Position numbers and translations under genes: made by a program
Shown here: positions 9,501-21,200 of the stretch, piece by piece
Layout: the number at the start of each line of letters is the position of its first letter
Position numbering within the stretch: the stretch's first letter is position 1
Notes under the pieces: generated by a model
Databases searched by the model: none
Seen by the model: only the letters and a program-made list of their open reading frames with translations
What the model was told of the DNA's origin: nothing
Origin: Calamus simplicifolius
Lineage: Eukaryota > Streptophyta > Magnoliopsida > Arecales > Arecaceae
Direction: 5' to 3'
Length of the DNA stretch: 64,000 bases
Assembly: GCA_900491605.1 (NCBI GenBank)
Contig: UESW01001680.1
Coordinates: 272,630 to 336,629 of the forward strand

Positions 9501-11388
9501 TTTTTTCATAAATAATGAATAATGGTTACTACAAAATAAAATTTTTATTATATTAATAAAACCATTAAAAACCATATGTTAAATTACCTCTAAATTCAGC
9601 TATATAAAAATGATAATTAACTGGGTAGAAACCAATCCGTCGATCGTCATACGATTCCAATTCTAGGATCATGAACTGAGCATTAACCTTAATTCAAGGC
9701 TTATGACAATTAAAGGTGAGTATGAGCTAGATCGAGTCGAAGTAAAAAAGATGATTTAAGACATCAGGTTCAGTCAAGAGTATAAAAAGATAGCTCTGAG
9801 GTATCAGGTCAAGAGTAAAAAGGTATTCCGAAGTTTCAAAATAGATTAGATCGAATCACGAATAAAAAGGACAACATGAGGTCTGCCCAAGATATTAGAT
9901 GAGCCGGACCTGATTTTGGGTCAAATATAGCTACACTAAGCCTAATTTGATGCGAGTCTCTAAGGGCCTACGTACGCCCACTTCAGCCAATGCTACCATT
10001 ATGTATTATAGTTATATTATATATTCATACATATAATCATAAAATTAAAAAAAAATAAAAAACGCAGCATGATGTGGTTTATTCTTTCTATGCTAAGGAT
10101 CGATTTAAAATTTGAATGGATCTATAATTTCTAGCTTAACCCAGCCTTATGTGCTTAAATGATGGCTTGAGCCTTGTTATTTTTTTGAGCAGGTTTATGC
10201 CTATCTCCCATGAAAATAGGGGAGAAGAATAGAAGATACCTAATGTATTCCTGAGTGCTGCATCTGATAAGTAGGAGTAATATTTTAATAAGAAGACTGT
10301 GATAAATAGTTGAAATAAAAACATTATTGAATCACAGGTTTGAAGTTAATATTTAATTTTTCAGGGAGGTTAATGGTAACTTAACCCAAGCCTGCGGTCG
10401 GACAATTCGAACGGTACGTAGAGAAAATGGAGCTCTAAATTGCCAAGTTCTCTTCTCGATGGCCAACCCTCACAATCCAAAGCGGGCCCCGCAAAAAATT
10501 CTGCATGCCATTCTACCTGGCCTACAAAACCGCCTGCTCGCTATCCCTAAGATTCTTTGCATGACACTAAAATAATTCTCCTGAACAAGTTTATTAATAA
10601 AAAGTCGTAAAGGGAAGAAGAAAACCGTCACTAAGCCAGGTCGGAGACATGGGACGGCGTTGGAACCAACTATTTTATAAGATCATGTGAAAGCGAACGG
10701 CCGTGATGAGAGGAGGAGGTAATTTAACGAACCTTGATATCTGGTATCACGTACGCCATGTTGCAGAGGAACGCCAGCTTAGAGAAGAGTTTGGCCTCCG
10801 CCCATGGCGCCCGGGCCAAGAGCCGGGCGAAGGACTCCCGATCCCACTCGCTCCGATCCTCCACCCTTCCCCCTCCTCGCCCGAGTCGTAAGTCGCCTCG
10901 CAAAGCTCATCCCTCTCCTCGCCACCTTCGTCGCCGGCGTCCTCCTCGTCTTCTTTGGGCTTCCGATCCCGCCAGCGGTTCCTCAGCTCCCAGATCCTGT
11001 CCACCCAATTCGACCGCTTCTCCGTTTCCGATCTCACCTCCTCCTGATCGCTGCTCTCCTCCGGATCCACCAAACTCATCTCCCCGTTCGCCTCCTCGGA
11101 ATCGAACAGAAACGATCGGATCGAGTTGGGGATGAAGAGGAACATGTCGGTCGAGCGGCTAGTCTTGAGCTTCGACGGCGCGGCGCTGGCGGCTGCAGCG
11201 GCGGGGTGGGGGACGCTGAGGGAGCACCGGAGCTGGGGCATGGAACGCGATCGGCGCATTCCGACGAGGTCGGTGCCGGACACCGACTGCCGGATCCCGT
11301 CCGGCCGGCCACCGTGGTGGTCCTTGGCCACCGCCGACGCCGCCGGTGGCCCGCTGGGGATGCTCCCCGCCGTCGCCGCGCATGCCAT
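6083..11388 (-). CDS. PLIP1-like: Plastid phospholipase A1 of the PLIP1 family (class-3 lipase), five exons, one-base frameshift in exon 1
   Basis: PLIP enzymes are chloroplast phospholipases A1 that release fatty acids from plastid glycerolipids; Arabidopsis PLIP1 feeds seed oil synthesis. Exons on the minus strand are 10733-11388, 8712-9239, 8559-8618, 7776-8192 and 6083-6574. All introns are GT-AG, and the three later junctions fall between codons. The N-terminus is Ala/Ser/Arg-rich with RRSRSMPQ and KTSRS, fitting a transit peptide. The lipase_3 domain has VHRGIYEAAKG, the nucleophile elbow GHSLGG (Ser near residue 459), HRDIVPRAF (likely acid Asp near 520) and RDHDSSNY (candidate His near 636). 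Exons total 2153 nt, one short of 718 codons, and the exon-1 frame breaks between 10847 and 10880. This is either a recent pseudogene or a sequencing error in a G-rich run. Family assignment is strong. Confidence 0.9.
6189..6218. repeat. Coding trinucleotide microsatellite (poly-Thr)
   Basis: A pure (GGT)n run on the plus strand gives about ten Thr codons near the lipase C-terminus. It is outside the conserved catalytic blocks and likely length-variable. Confidence 0.9.
7214..7357. repeat. Spaced direct duplication in lipase intron 4
   Basis: About 56 bp starting TAGACTA at 7214 recur at 7302 with only two or three differences, separated by a (CA)n/(TA)n stretch. Confidence 0.9.
7776..8192 (-). 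CDS. PLIP1-like: PLIP1-like exon 4 (catalytic core)
   Basis: 139 codons from ETEALVHRG to HPCLNSE. It carries the Ser nucleophile in GHSLGG, the VVTFGTPSVFCGG strand and loop, and the acid residue in HRDIVPR. The acceptor is AAAAG and the donor GTGAGT. Confidence 0.92.
8559..8618 (-). CDS. PLIP1-like: PLIP1-like exon 3 (60 nt)
   Basis: A 20-codon exon reading GSDSLASWQANLFFEPTKFE, framed by CAG and GT. It sits at the start of the lipase_3 fold and matches the family almost residue for residue. Confidence 0.9.
8712..9239 (-). CDS. PLIP1-like: PLIP1-like exon 2
   Basis: It opens after a CAG acceptor with EEQLRKYYGLFYVTSSLEKK. It continues through an Ala-rich YEIAASAASYVYARAKG segment and a variable linker with an internal duplication. 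It ends with the conserved CEWFICDDPETGTRCFVIQ just before GT. Compared with Arabidopsis PLIP1 the linker is longer. Confidence 0.9.
8890..9003 (-). repeat. 57-bp tandem duplication inside lipase exon 2
   Basis: Two adjacent 57-bp copies (8890-8946 and 8947-9003) keep the frame and encode two related 19-residue Glu/Gly/Pro-rich units beginning ETLG. They lie in the linker between the N-terminal and lipase domains. Confidence 0.85.
10733..11388 (-). CDS. PLIP1-like: PLIP1-like exon 1 (transit peptide and N-terminal region)
   Basis: It starts at the ATG of MACAATAGSIPSG. It then shows the conserved DLVGMRRSRSMPQ, KLKTSRSTDMFLF and NWVDRIWELRNRW blocks and an acidic Glu/Asp stretch. From 10846 leftward the correct frame reads WDRESFARLLARAPWAEAK and ends at IPDIK before a GT donor at 10731-10732. 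The upstream frame does not connect to this without one extra base. Confidence 0.85.
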
Positions 11389-11546
11389 GGTCGGCGCGGC
11401 TCCGCCAAGCAGTCGTCTTCCCTTTTACTCTTTGGTTGTTATCGGAATCCCCAAGCGTCCTACGGCGATCTGAAATGAAAGAGATAACCAAATTTAGTTA
11501 GGGGAATTAGCGTTGCTCCCCCTCCCTTCATCCGGCGAGCTTGTAG

Positions 11547-11557
11547 CATTTAAATAG
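11547..11557 (-). promoter_or_regulatory. TATA-like box of the lipase gene
   Basis: The minus strand reads CTATTTAAATG about 160 bp upstream of the ATG. That would place the transcript start near 11520 and give a 5' UTR of about 130 nt. This is motif reading only. Confidence 0.4.
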
Positions 11558-11559
11558 CC

Positions 11560-12636
11560 AGGATTTTCCAAGTGGAAATTAATTTTCTTTTGAGAAACCT
11601 GCACGAAAAATGCTGCGATGGCCAAATTACCACAAATGCCCTCACAGCCCGGCTAGACGACTGCATTATATGCGAAGAATCTGCCGTCCTTCATACAATC
11701 GTGTCAACACGGACGGCGGATCCAGCTTCCTCAACTGGAATTACTGGGGTTATACAGGGCAATTGGGTTTTAACAAGGGACCAGCGTGTTGTCCCGGCGC
11801 GAGGAGGGGGTTGATCCCTAAAGAAAAGAACGACACCAGCCCTCGCTTTGTGATCTCCGTCGCGAGAAACACAAAGGAAGGGGATGGGAAGTATTAGCGA
11901 AGAAGAAAACTACGCCAAAAGAAAGCGTCACAGCCATCTTAGGATTTCACGGCGCGTGTTTATTTATTGAAAAAAGAGAGAGAAGAGCAAGGTCTGGAAG
12001 TCTACAGGATCTGGGAAGGGATATTCATATTATCCCCAAGTTAGTAATAGGTCAAATATGTCCGGAACCGCCGAGTCCCGATCGATTTCATCATCCGAAT
12101 AATATTTGATAGCACTATTTTAGATATCTAGTGGGCCACCAAAAGAAAAAAAAAAAGAAAAAAAAGAAGATCGAGTACTGGAATGAAAACGGGAGACAGA
12201 ACTGAGTCGGGTAGAACAATGCTCCTACGATATTAACTCACAGCGTTTGGTTGTGAAGCCAAAGTCCTGGCAGATGCAGCGAATCCCTGAGGAAGTGTGC
12301 AAGAAAGGAGTACGTAGGTCGATGCCTCGGTCTCGTGGAAGCAAAAGCTGCTGGGAGATGTGAGCAAGCGACTCGTAAAGATGATGCCTAGTTAGGAGAA
12401 ATTTGGTAAGCCTAATAAGTATTAAAGGTGGTTGGAAAGGTTCTATATCTTTATTCCAACTGCGCTCCCTCTCCACTTGTGCGGTCGATGATTTAATATT
12501 CTATACGAGGCGACGACGGGGACGAGGAGCTAGGGCAGATACTGAGAGGAGCGAGGTAAAATGTCAGAGAGTAAAGACGGTGATCCAAGAATCCGACCAC
12601 GTGTCCGGCCTTGGAGGGGATATGAGTTGGGACTGT
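11560..12636. other. Upstream flank of the lipase gene, no gene seen
   Basis: Short frames only, with none showing a domain or codon pattern I trust. A poly-A/GA-rich stretch lies near 12140-12170. The left part may hold distal promoter sequence. Confidence 0.5.
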
Positions 12637-13060
12637 TGAAGAATCTTGCCTGATAGACCGACATAGCCTGGTACCCATAAGATAATAACCGCAAGAAAGG
12701 GGGTATTTTTCGCCAATGCGACAAGGGAATGAGGGTGGAGATCGAGGTTAATTTGACATTGCTCCGAGCTGCCGGTTTTTGAGGCAGAAAAGGCACGGCA
12801 AGCCTGCGGGCGAGGTGCTGCCTGGCCTCCAGATCACGCCCATGGATCTACGCTACGGGGAGAGACTCGAAGGGGATCTTGGACGCATGCGGCCACGGCC
12901 GTTTCAGAGAAAGGGGCGTGCGTGTACAAGGGCGGCAAAGAGGAAGACGTGGCGGGGGAAGCAGATGCAATGCCGACATGGCAACTTGGTTGTTAGGTGC
13001 AGCAGCATTGGCTTCACGTCACCATGTGTGATACGAAAATACTTAAAACAATACTAACGA
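12637..13060. repeat. Copy 1 of a ~430-bp duplicated sequence
   Basis: From GTTGAAGAATCTTGCC to the ATACGAAAATACTTAAAA segment this matches 23337-23768 almost base for base. It is GC-rich in the middle with no recognisable domain on either strand. After about 13055 the two copies diverge. It is not flanked by a primer site, so it is not a convincing LTR. Confidence 0.85.
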
Positions 13061-13655
13061 TGGCTTATAATCTTGAGCTGATGTCCTTAAGCATCAGTGG
13101 ACATGTCATTAATTTACTGAAAAAGCTTCACTTTGACACCAAGATCTACAAGAAGTCTCTGATACCAGATATTCCGACAGAAACCCTTCGACGTTCAAGT
13201 TAGTAATCAGAATCACAGCCGTGAGCTTGAAGAAGCTCGAGAAAGAGAGTTAGAAAGAAGATTCGAAAAATTCTCCAAATGTTCAAGTGTTCATCCCTTG
13301 ATTAGAGATCCCTCTTACCTGTTTTACTGATACTTGGGGGTCTATGTAACTTGCTTCAGAAGCTTTGGAATCTCATGATGAGCCACGACTTTGTGAATGG
13401 AATGTCAGAATTAGTTAGATTTATCCCATCCGAACAGGGTGATTGGTACTTTTATGGCAGATGATGACTTTTTGGGCTTATCTGATCAGAGCCATTAATG
13501 CTTCATGATAAATTATGATTTCTTAGGCTTGTGCTAGAACTAGTGAAGTTTATCTTATTAGACATATGTAAATTGGAGATGGATGGTGGATCCGGCCTTG
13601 TCATAAGTGAAGGCTTGCCCTGGAAGCTGTAACTAAAACTGGAGATAAGAAGAGA
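13061..13655. other. Non-coding, possibly gypsy LTR-derived
   Basis: No gene. Words such as CATGATGA and GGAATGTCAG, followed downstream by a GGGGCCGCC minisatellite, recall the layout at 1640-2885. It may be a decayed LTR of a related gypsy family in the same orientation. Confidence 0.3.
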
Positions 13656-13659
13656 TGAG

Positions 13660-14040
13660 GCCACCCAAGAGTAGGGGTTGCCTTAGGGCCGCTTATGAAC
13701 TGGGGCCGCGTAGGAGCTGCTTATGAGCTGGGGCCGCCTCAAGGCTGCTTATGAACTGGGGCCGCCTCAGGGCTGCTTATAAATTGGGGCCACTTCAAGG
13801 CCGCTTATGAACTGGGGCCGTCTAGGAGCTAGGGCCGCCTTAGGGCCGCTTATAAACTGAGGCTGCCTAGGAGCTGCTTATGAGCTAGGGCCGCCTCAGG
13901 AGCCGCTTATGAACTAGGACCGCCTCAAGGCCACTTATGAACTGGGACCGCCTAAGAGCCGTTTATGAGCTGGAACCGCCTCAGGGCCGCTTATAAACTG
14001 GGGCCGCCTAGGAGCCGCTTATGAGCAAGGGTCGTTGGAA
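13660..14040. repeat. GC-rich minisatellite, unit about 28 bp
   Basis: Tandem variants of GGGGCCGCCTCAGGGC followed by GCTTATGAACT, about 28 bp each and roughly 13 copies. The GGGGCCGCC core is shared with the minisatellite at 1890-2885. Confidence 0.85.
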
Positions 14041-14624
14041 TCTAAACGACTCTCGTCATTGGATAATTTTGGTTGTTAACTTACACATGGCTTTTACCAG
14101 CCATATCATATGCCCCCTCCGCTCCTGAGTCTTGGCGCTCACACGCGCAGCACTTGTCAAGAGAAAGAAGCACAAAATCTCTTGCTTTTATTGGGTTTCG
14201 CGCACCATAAATTAGTGAAAATAGGCACGCGCTCCCAAGAAGGTAAAGTCTCTTCGAAGTCTCCTCATTATTTAAGAAACGACACCAGAAGCAATGCAGT
14301 CTGCGAGGAGATTGAGAAAAATACTTATCGATCAATAGACAAAGGTGGAGTGCCATTATTGGATTGTTTTTATCTGTGTCCCATCATTGGGTGTGGAGTT
14401 TGTGGACAGCTGGACGGTACCTCTATTCATTAATCTCCGCATGGAATTGTAGTAGGCGGGATGTTTTAAAAATTATTTAGAAAGACTGCCCCATCCATCC
14501 TTTCAAACTTCTCATGCCTCCACCATCTCCCTTGTGCTTTCTTCATCTTCTGAGTTTTGAGCTCTTGTCTTTGTCCCCTTGATTTTCAGGTCTGTTTCTT
14601 TCACTTTCTTTGTTCTTTTTCCTC
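14041..14624. other. Leader region before the gypsy-associated ORF, no gene seen
   Basis: It contains a CATATGCCCCCTCCGCTCC segment and pyrimidine-rich sequence just before the ATG at 14625. No domain is seen. Confidence 0.4.
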
Positions 14625-16917
14625 ATGGATTCTAACTCTCATATAAAAGGTAAGAGTCCCATGGTTGAACCCTCCAGGGAGGAGATCCTTCAAGCACAGC
14701 GCCGAGCTCCTGATGGCATCTCCATCTACGACCGTCCGACGATCGTAGCCCAAACACCACCTAGGGCTTCTCTTCCGTCACCTAGGGTTTCTCCTTCACC
14801 ATCTAAGGTTTCTTCTTGATCATCTAGTCGTCTGGAATCTCCTTCAGCTACCCTTTCTGAGTTCGTAGGCCTAGAGGGGATAGCCTCTACCATGACCGCC
14901 CAAGACATAAAGAACCTTAGGGCTCAATATGAGATTCCTAATAGCATCTGTACCTCTGCCCTCTGCCCCAGTGACAAGGTGACCTCCAACCAGTTTGGTG
15001 GAATTGCATTGTCTGAAGAGTTTTTTAGGAGCGAGCTTCATCTTCCTTTACATCCCTTCTTCTTCAATCTCCTAAATAGATATGACCTTGTCCCGGCACA
15101 ACTAACTCCGAACTTCATTCGGATTATTTGTGCCTTTATAGTACTCTAACATTTTCATGGTCTTTCTGCTCGAATTTCTTTATTTGGGCCTTGTACAAAC
15201 TTCGCAATCCCGACAAAGCCTGGTGATGAAGCTTCGCCTCCAGACCCAAAAGAGCCCTTAAGCTTGACCCGCTCTCCAAAATTAAGGGATGAAAATCTTA
15301 ATTTTTTTATGTCCATTTGAACAGAGTAAAGATGGGCTGGGGCATTCCCAACACCAGCCCTACCAAAAACTCAACTGTAAATGAGGAAGACTGAGAAGTG
15401 TTCAATTCACTGTTGTCATCTGACCTTCCTCCTTACCGAGAATTGCTATCGGAGGATAACCTCTGCGAAGCCGGCATAGCGCCAACGTCGCCAACACTAG
15501 CACCCGATAAGCGCCTCATCCCTTAGCCATCGTTTCATCTTCTTCTCTCTTTTTTTAACTCTGATATTTGCTTCTTTGTGCAGCAATGAAGTTTTCTTTT
15601 GATTTCCTGATGGCAGGCCTCCGAAAGAGAAAAGAGGCCGCTGGTGACACGACGAGGGCAGCGCCTAAGAAGCCTCGCCGGAAAGAACAGGATGGGTCAT
15701 CCCAACCCCATGGCTCCTTTCACGGCTCCCGAGGCCACCTCAGTGGAAGAGCCAAGAAGTAAGGATCCCCCTGTTGAAGCACCAGCAGCAGGGGTTCCTC
15801 ATGTTGAAGCTGAGGCGGCACCATCTAGGGAAGAGCCCTTAGCTACCGTTGAACCCAGAGGTGAAACTGCACCAAAGGTGAGGATTGGGATGCCTCCGGT
15901 GGTGAAAGTTGAAGAGGATGTCCCACCAGCTACCCAACCGATGCCGAAGGAAGGAGGGACGCCCCCTACCAGCGACCCTAGGAGTCAGCCATCCCGGGTG
16001 ACGGCGATGAACCATGGTCGACTGGCGAAGCATGTATTAAGGCACTCCAGCATCCTAACTTTTCAAGCTAAGCTTCATCGCCGATCGATTGTTGGCATCT
16101 TCGACAATCTCTTCACCGTTGCCCTTTAGGTAAGTTTTCCGATTCCATCACTTTTTCGTATTTGGATATATTATAAGGATTTGGTCCGAGCTCTATCTGA
16201 TTAGTTTATGCATATGTCCAACGGCCTTTTTGTCCTTCAGGAAGCCTATGCCGGGGCCATCAATAACTATGGGCATGCTCGGGATGAGCTGACTGCCGCT
16301 AAGACTCGGACTGATAGCTTGGCCAAAGAATTGGCCGAAGTGCGAGCTCGAGAGATGAAGGCGGCTGGTGAGCTCCGAGCTGCTCAGAAGGGGAGCCGCT
16401 TTTTAAAAGCCTAAGCAGAGGAAGCCGAGAGCAAGGCCAGAGTAGCCGAGGCCAAACTAGTGGATGCCATGATGAGGCTTAGGCCAATTGGGGAGAGGTT
16501 AGAAGATGCTCTCTTCAAGTTGGAGCATGCTGAAGAGAGGGCCGACAGGGCCAAGTTCGAAGCCCGGGCTACCATGAGAAGCAGGCTTATGCGGAGTCGG
16601 ATGCCTGGACTTCTTGGGAGAAGAAGACCGTTTCCGAGGGTCAGGCCCAAGAAGCTATGGAGAAGTTGGCCGCCGTTGAAGTCCAGGCTAAGAAGAAGGT
16701 GGCTGCCACCGAAGCCCAAGCTCAGGAGGCCATAGCCGCCGCCGAGGCCCAAGCTCAGAAGGCCATGGAGCAGTATAAAGGCTCCACCAACTTTGCCATA
16801 GAGGTGAGTGAAGCGGCCATCGACGCCTTCTCCCATGGCTTCAAGAAGTGTAAAGAGAGTATTTCCTGGATCTTTAAAATAAGTGGCCTTGAACGCATTC
16901 GGCCTGAGGACGAATAG
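14625..16917 (+). pseudogene. Degenerate gypsy-associated extra ORF (PF04195-like, Tat/Ogre ORF1 type)
   Basis: Tat-lineage gypsy elements carry an extra ORF, and plant genomes hold many of the related 'putative gypsy type transposon' domain. The N-terminal part (14625-15220) includes LHPFFFNLLNRYDLVPAQL and PNFIRIICAFIVL, which is characteristic of that domain. It is interrupted by TGA at 14817 and TAA near 15147. A degenerate bridge follows, with VKMGWGIPNTSPTK near 15330. After an intron-like TTTGTGCAG, a Lys/Arg-rich segment starts near 15586. The C-terminal part (16240-16910) is a long Ala/Glu/Lys-rich coiled coil in shifting frames. Function is unknown. No gag, RT or integrase follows, so the host element looks non-autonomous or badly deleted. 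Confidence 0.7.
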
Positions 16918-17284
16918 GAGGATCAGGAGAGCGATGACGCCAAAGACGGGCCAGGACCTGTCGAACTCTATAATTTATTTCATTTTCTTTTTTCTAACAT
17001 TTTTTAATCTGACTAATGTCGGTCCTTTTGCATGACAATGTTATAAGATTAATAAAAGAAATATTTTGTTCAAGCATGATGAACTTATCTTTTTGTAGTG
17101 CCTTAATCTTTTGGTGATCATGTCTTGGCTTTAGCCTTCAGATTCTACTAGATGCACCTTCGGTCTCTTGAGTATATTTGGAGAGTCAGTAATTTGATAT
17201 GCAAACTGCATAGGAACACTTAGGCTTGCCTTCGTCTCTCAGACTTTTGCTGAAGTATTCATTGAATGCTGATGCCGACCATTG
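16918..17284. other. Non-coding 3' part of the gypsy-like region
   Basis: No gene seen. AT-rich after the coiled-coil ORF, leading into the minisatellite. Confidence 0.5.
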
Positions 17285-17596
17285 CCCCAGGGTTTCTCAG
17301 TGCTGGCCCGGGAGCATTCTTATGATCACGGAGCCACCAAGGTTCTTTTGAAAACTACCTCGGAAGTTTTTCGGTGCTGGTCCAGGAGTTTGACTCGGGA
17401 CCGCCAAGACCATAAGACTTGAACCACCTCGGAGGTTTCTTAGTGCCGGCCCGGGGGTGTCATTAAGATTATGGGGCCACCGAGGTCCTTTTGAAAACTA
17501 TCTCGGGGATTTCTTGGTGCCGGTCCAGGAGTTTGACTCAGGACTGCCGAGACCATAGGACTTGAACCGCCTCGAGGGTTTCTCGGTGCCGGTATG
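17285..17596. repeat. Minisatellite with alternating ~70-bp units, left part
   Basis: Units contain CTCGGAGGTTTCTCGGTGC, then either a CCTTATGATC-type or a GAGTTTGACTCGGG-type segment, then GGGCCGCCGAG. The array is cut at 17596 by copia element A and resumes at 22890. Confidence 0.85.
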
Positions 17597-18225
17597 TGTT
17601 GGGTGCTCCCTCCACGTGGGGAGGGAACCGGCCCATGATAACAAACTGCATCACAGTTTGTTACAGAGCTATTTTCAAAAAGGAAAAAGAAACCCAGAAA
17701 TAAAGTAGGGGGAGAGAGATCCGTATGTGGTAGATACGAGAGAAGAAAAATCTCAGATTGGGGGGAGAGAGCTGTGTGCGGCCTGAGAGAGATCCAGAGA
17801 AGCCCAGGCTTGGGAGAAATCCTGTGCAACCTCAGGAGGTCGATACGGACGAGTCTGAGAGCAGATTTGGAGGCACGGAAGAGCAACCACACGTTGGTGA
17901 GATCCTTCTTGTACCCACATCAACTATTATTTTAAGTTCAAAGTGTTTCCTGATTTTTGGGCAAAAAAAAAATTAGGAGAAAAGTTGTAATCTTTTATTA
18001 AGATTAGTGAAGTGCTCTCGAAATTTGCCCCGTGGTTTTTTCCTTTCACATTGGAGGGGTTTTCCACGTAAATTTGGTGTTTTTGTGTGGTGTTTATTTT
18101 TATTCCGCATATTCTGTGATTGTGGTAGATCGGTATATTTTTCTGTTATTGTGCACGCATAGTTTTTTCATTAAAACACGTTCTGCATATTTGTTCTGAG
18201 GGTGATTGAGGGTGTATTCCCAACA
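17597..18225 (+). repeat. 5' LTR of element A
   Basis: 629 bp from TGTTGGG to CCAACA, immediately followed by TTG and the primer site. Confidence 0.95.
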
Positions 18226-18228
18226 TTG

Positions 18229-18240
18229 TGGTATCAGAGC
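18229..18240 (+). other. Primer-binding site of element A (initiator tRNA-Met)
   Basis: TGGTATCAGAGC, the classic plant copia primer site, three bases after the 5' LTR. Confidence 0.95.
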
Positions 18241-18281
18241 CTGGTTGCAAGCCCAGAACAAATTATTTGAGCGTACCACAG

Positions 18282-21200
18282 ATGGATTCTACCACTAATA
18301 CTAGCAGGATGATTAGTCTCAATGGCAGTAATTGATTGATTTGGAAACCAAAGATGATGGATCTCTTGTATTGCAAAGATTTAGCCAAGCCGATTGAGAA
18401 GATGGGAGAGAAGCCAGAAAAATATGATGATGAAGATTGGGCTACTATGGATAGAAAAGCAATCAGTGTCATCAGGCAATGGGTGGATGACACAGTATTC
18501 CATCATATTTCAAATGAAATCTCAGCCTATGAACTATGAAAGAAGTTAGAAGGGTTGTATGAGAGGAAAACTGCCGAAAACAAAGCATACTTAATCAGAA
18601 AGCTTGTAAATCTGAAGTACAAGCTGGGAAAATCAATTGCAGAGCACCTAAATGAGATGAAGAGCATTGTGAACCAACTGGCCACAATGAAGATGCTTAT
18701 GGAAGATGAACTTCAGGCACTCCTGTTGTTGAGTTCTCTACCTGATAGTTGGGAGACACTGGTGGTGTCATTGAGTAACTCCACCCCTGATGGAGTTATC
18801 ACCATGAGTCAGGCTACTAGCAGCTTACTCAATGAGGAGGAAAGAAGGAAAGGAACTGGAGAGTCTCAAACACAGACAGATGTACTTGTCATAGAGGGCA
18901 GAGGGAGACAGTTTACTAGAAAAGAAAACAATAGAGGCAGAAGCAAATCCAGACCAAGGAAGGAAATCGAATGCTACCATTGTCATAAGAAAGGACACTA
19001 CAAAAGTGAATGTAGACTGCTAAAGAAGAAGAACAATGAAGGCGGTAAGGCAGAAGATAAGAAAGATAGAGAGGTAGCAGCAGTTGCCTCAGAAGAAGAC
19101 ATCATTCTATTTACAGAATGTGTTGATCAATGCTTAGCCACCACATCAAATCAGGTTGATTGGGTGGTGGATACTGGAGCTTCTTATCATGCCACACCCA
19201 GGAGAGAGTTCTTCACATCCTACAGGATAAGTGATCTTGGTGTGATCCGAATGAGAAACAATGGTGTTTCCAAAATATGTGGGATAGGAGAAGTAGTGGT
19301 CCAGACCCGTGAAGGCAGCAGATTGATACTCAAAGAGGTCAGACATGTTCCAGATCTCAGGATGAATCTCATCTCAGCAGGAAAGCTAGATGAAGAGGGA
19401 TATGTTAGCCAGTTTGGGGGAGATCAATGGAAGTTAATCAAAGGTGCTATGGTGATTACCAAAGGACAGAGATCATGCACATTATACAAGTTGCAGTCTA
19501 GTTTGGTTAGGGGAGAGGTATGCGCAGCAGAGCATGATACTGCAGATTTATGGCACAAGAGATTAGGCCATATTGGCAGGAAGGGATTGCAAACTCTCGT
19601 CAGGGCAGGGGTCTTACCAGAGATACAGGACAGAGTTCTCAGTGATTGTACCCACTGTGTGGTGGGTAAGCAGCACAGGGTGACATTTCAGAGTAGCTTC
19701 AAGAAGAAGACTGGCCTTTTGGAGCAAGTGTACTCAGATGTGTGCGGACCCATGAGGGAGAAGACCTTAGGAGGAGCCTCATATTTCGTCACATTTATAG
19801 ATGATGCTTCTAGAAAGGTGTGGGTTTTTGTTTTAAAGTCCAAGGACCAGGTGGCAACAGTTTTTGAGTTTTTTCACAGGCTTGTGGAGAGGCAGACAGG
19901 AAAGAAGTTGAGATGCATTCGTACAGACAATGGGGGAGAGTACATAGGAGTCTTTCACCAGTACTGCAGAGCACAAGGCATCAGACATGAGCAAACAGTG
20001 CCAAAGACTCCACAGGAGAATGGAGTAGCTAAGAGAATGAATAGGACAATAGTGGAGAGAGTCAGGTGCATGCTCTCCCAGTCCAAGTTGCCCAAGAGCT
20101 TTAGGGGGGAGGCAGTCCAGACATCATGTTATTTGATAAATAGATCTCCCTCATCAGCTCTAGATGGAGAGGTGCCAGAGAAGGTGTGGATAGGCAAGAA
20201 TGTCAGATATGATTATCTAAGGATTTTTGGCTGCAGGGCATTTGTGCATGTGCCTAAGGATGAGAGGACAAAGTTAGATGACAAGACAAGACAATGTATC
20301 TTTCTGGGGTTTGGTGATGAGCAGTTTGGCTATAAGCTGTGGGACCCAGTTGATAGGAAGGTAGTCAGGAGCAGAGATGTCATATTCTATGAGGATCAAA
20401 CCATAGAAGACATCAAGAGGGCAGAGCATCAGTCTGAGTCAGATATGTATGGCCCAGTAGATATAGAGCCTGTCAGTCCTCCAGCAGTTCATGCAGATGA
20501 GCCAGAGAAACAGTCAGTACAGGGTGCAGATGAGCAGCAGCCTACACCTATTGAGGATACAGATCAGAAGATTCAGATCCCTGAGGAGGAGCTACCGACA
20601 GAGGTGAGGAGATCCACGAGAGCAAGGCAACCATCTAGTCGGTATTCAGTGCATGAATATATCATGTTGACAGATGCAGATGAGCCAGAGTCATATGAGG
20701 CGGCCCATGTCAGTGAGCAGCGGGAGCAGTGGCAGAGAGCTATGCAGGAGGAGATGGACTCTCTTCTGCATAATCATACATATGACTTGGTAGCTAGGCC
20801 CAAGGGGAGAAAGGTACTCAGAAACAAGTGGGTCTACAAGGTAAAGGCAGAAGAGAAAAGCTCACAGCCTAGATATAAAGCACGACTAGTTATGAAGGGC
20901 TTTGCACAAAAGAAGGGAGTTGATTTCGATGAGATATTTTCTCCAGTAGTGAAGATGACCTCAATCAGGACGGTGTTAGGATTGGCAGCTAGTATGAACA
21001 TGGAGGTAGAGCAGTTGGATGTGAAGACAACATTCTTGCACGGTGACTTAGAGGAAGAGGTCTATATGGAGCAGCATGAAGGTTTCAAGGTGAAAGGCAA
21101 GGAGCACATGGTGTGCAGACTCAGAAAGAGTCTGTATGGTCTCAAGCAGGCACCCCGGCAGTGGTACAGAAAGTTTGAGGCTTTCATGGTACAGGTTGGT

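Noticed and set aside
10734..11478. Plus-strand ORFs opposite lipase exon 1
   Set aside because: GC-rich shadow frames of the minus-strand exon, which has clear family blocks and splice sites.
12225..12678. Small minus-strand ORFs upstream of the lipase
   Set aside because: No domain, no splice context, no support beyond being open.
18229..18240. tRNA gene near TGGTATCAGAGC sites
   Set aside because: Only the 12-base primer complement is present; no cloverleaf can be formed around any of the five sites.
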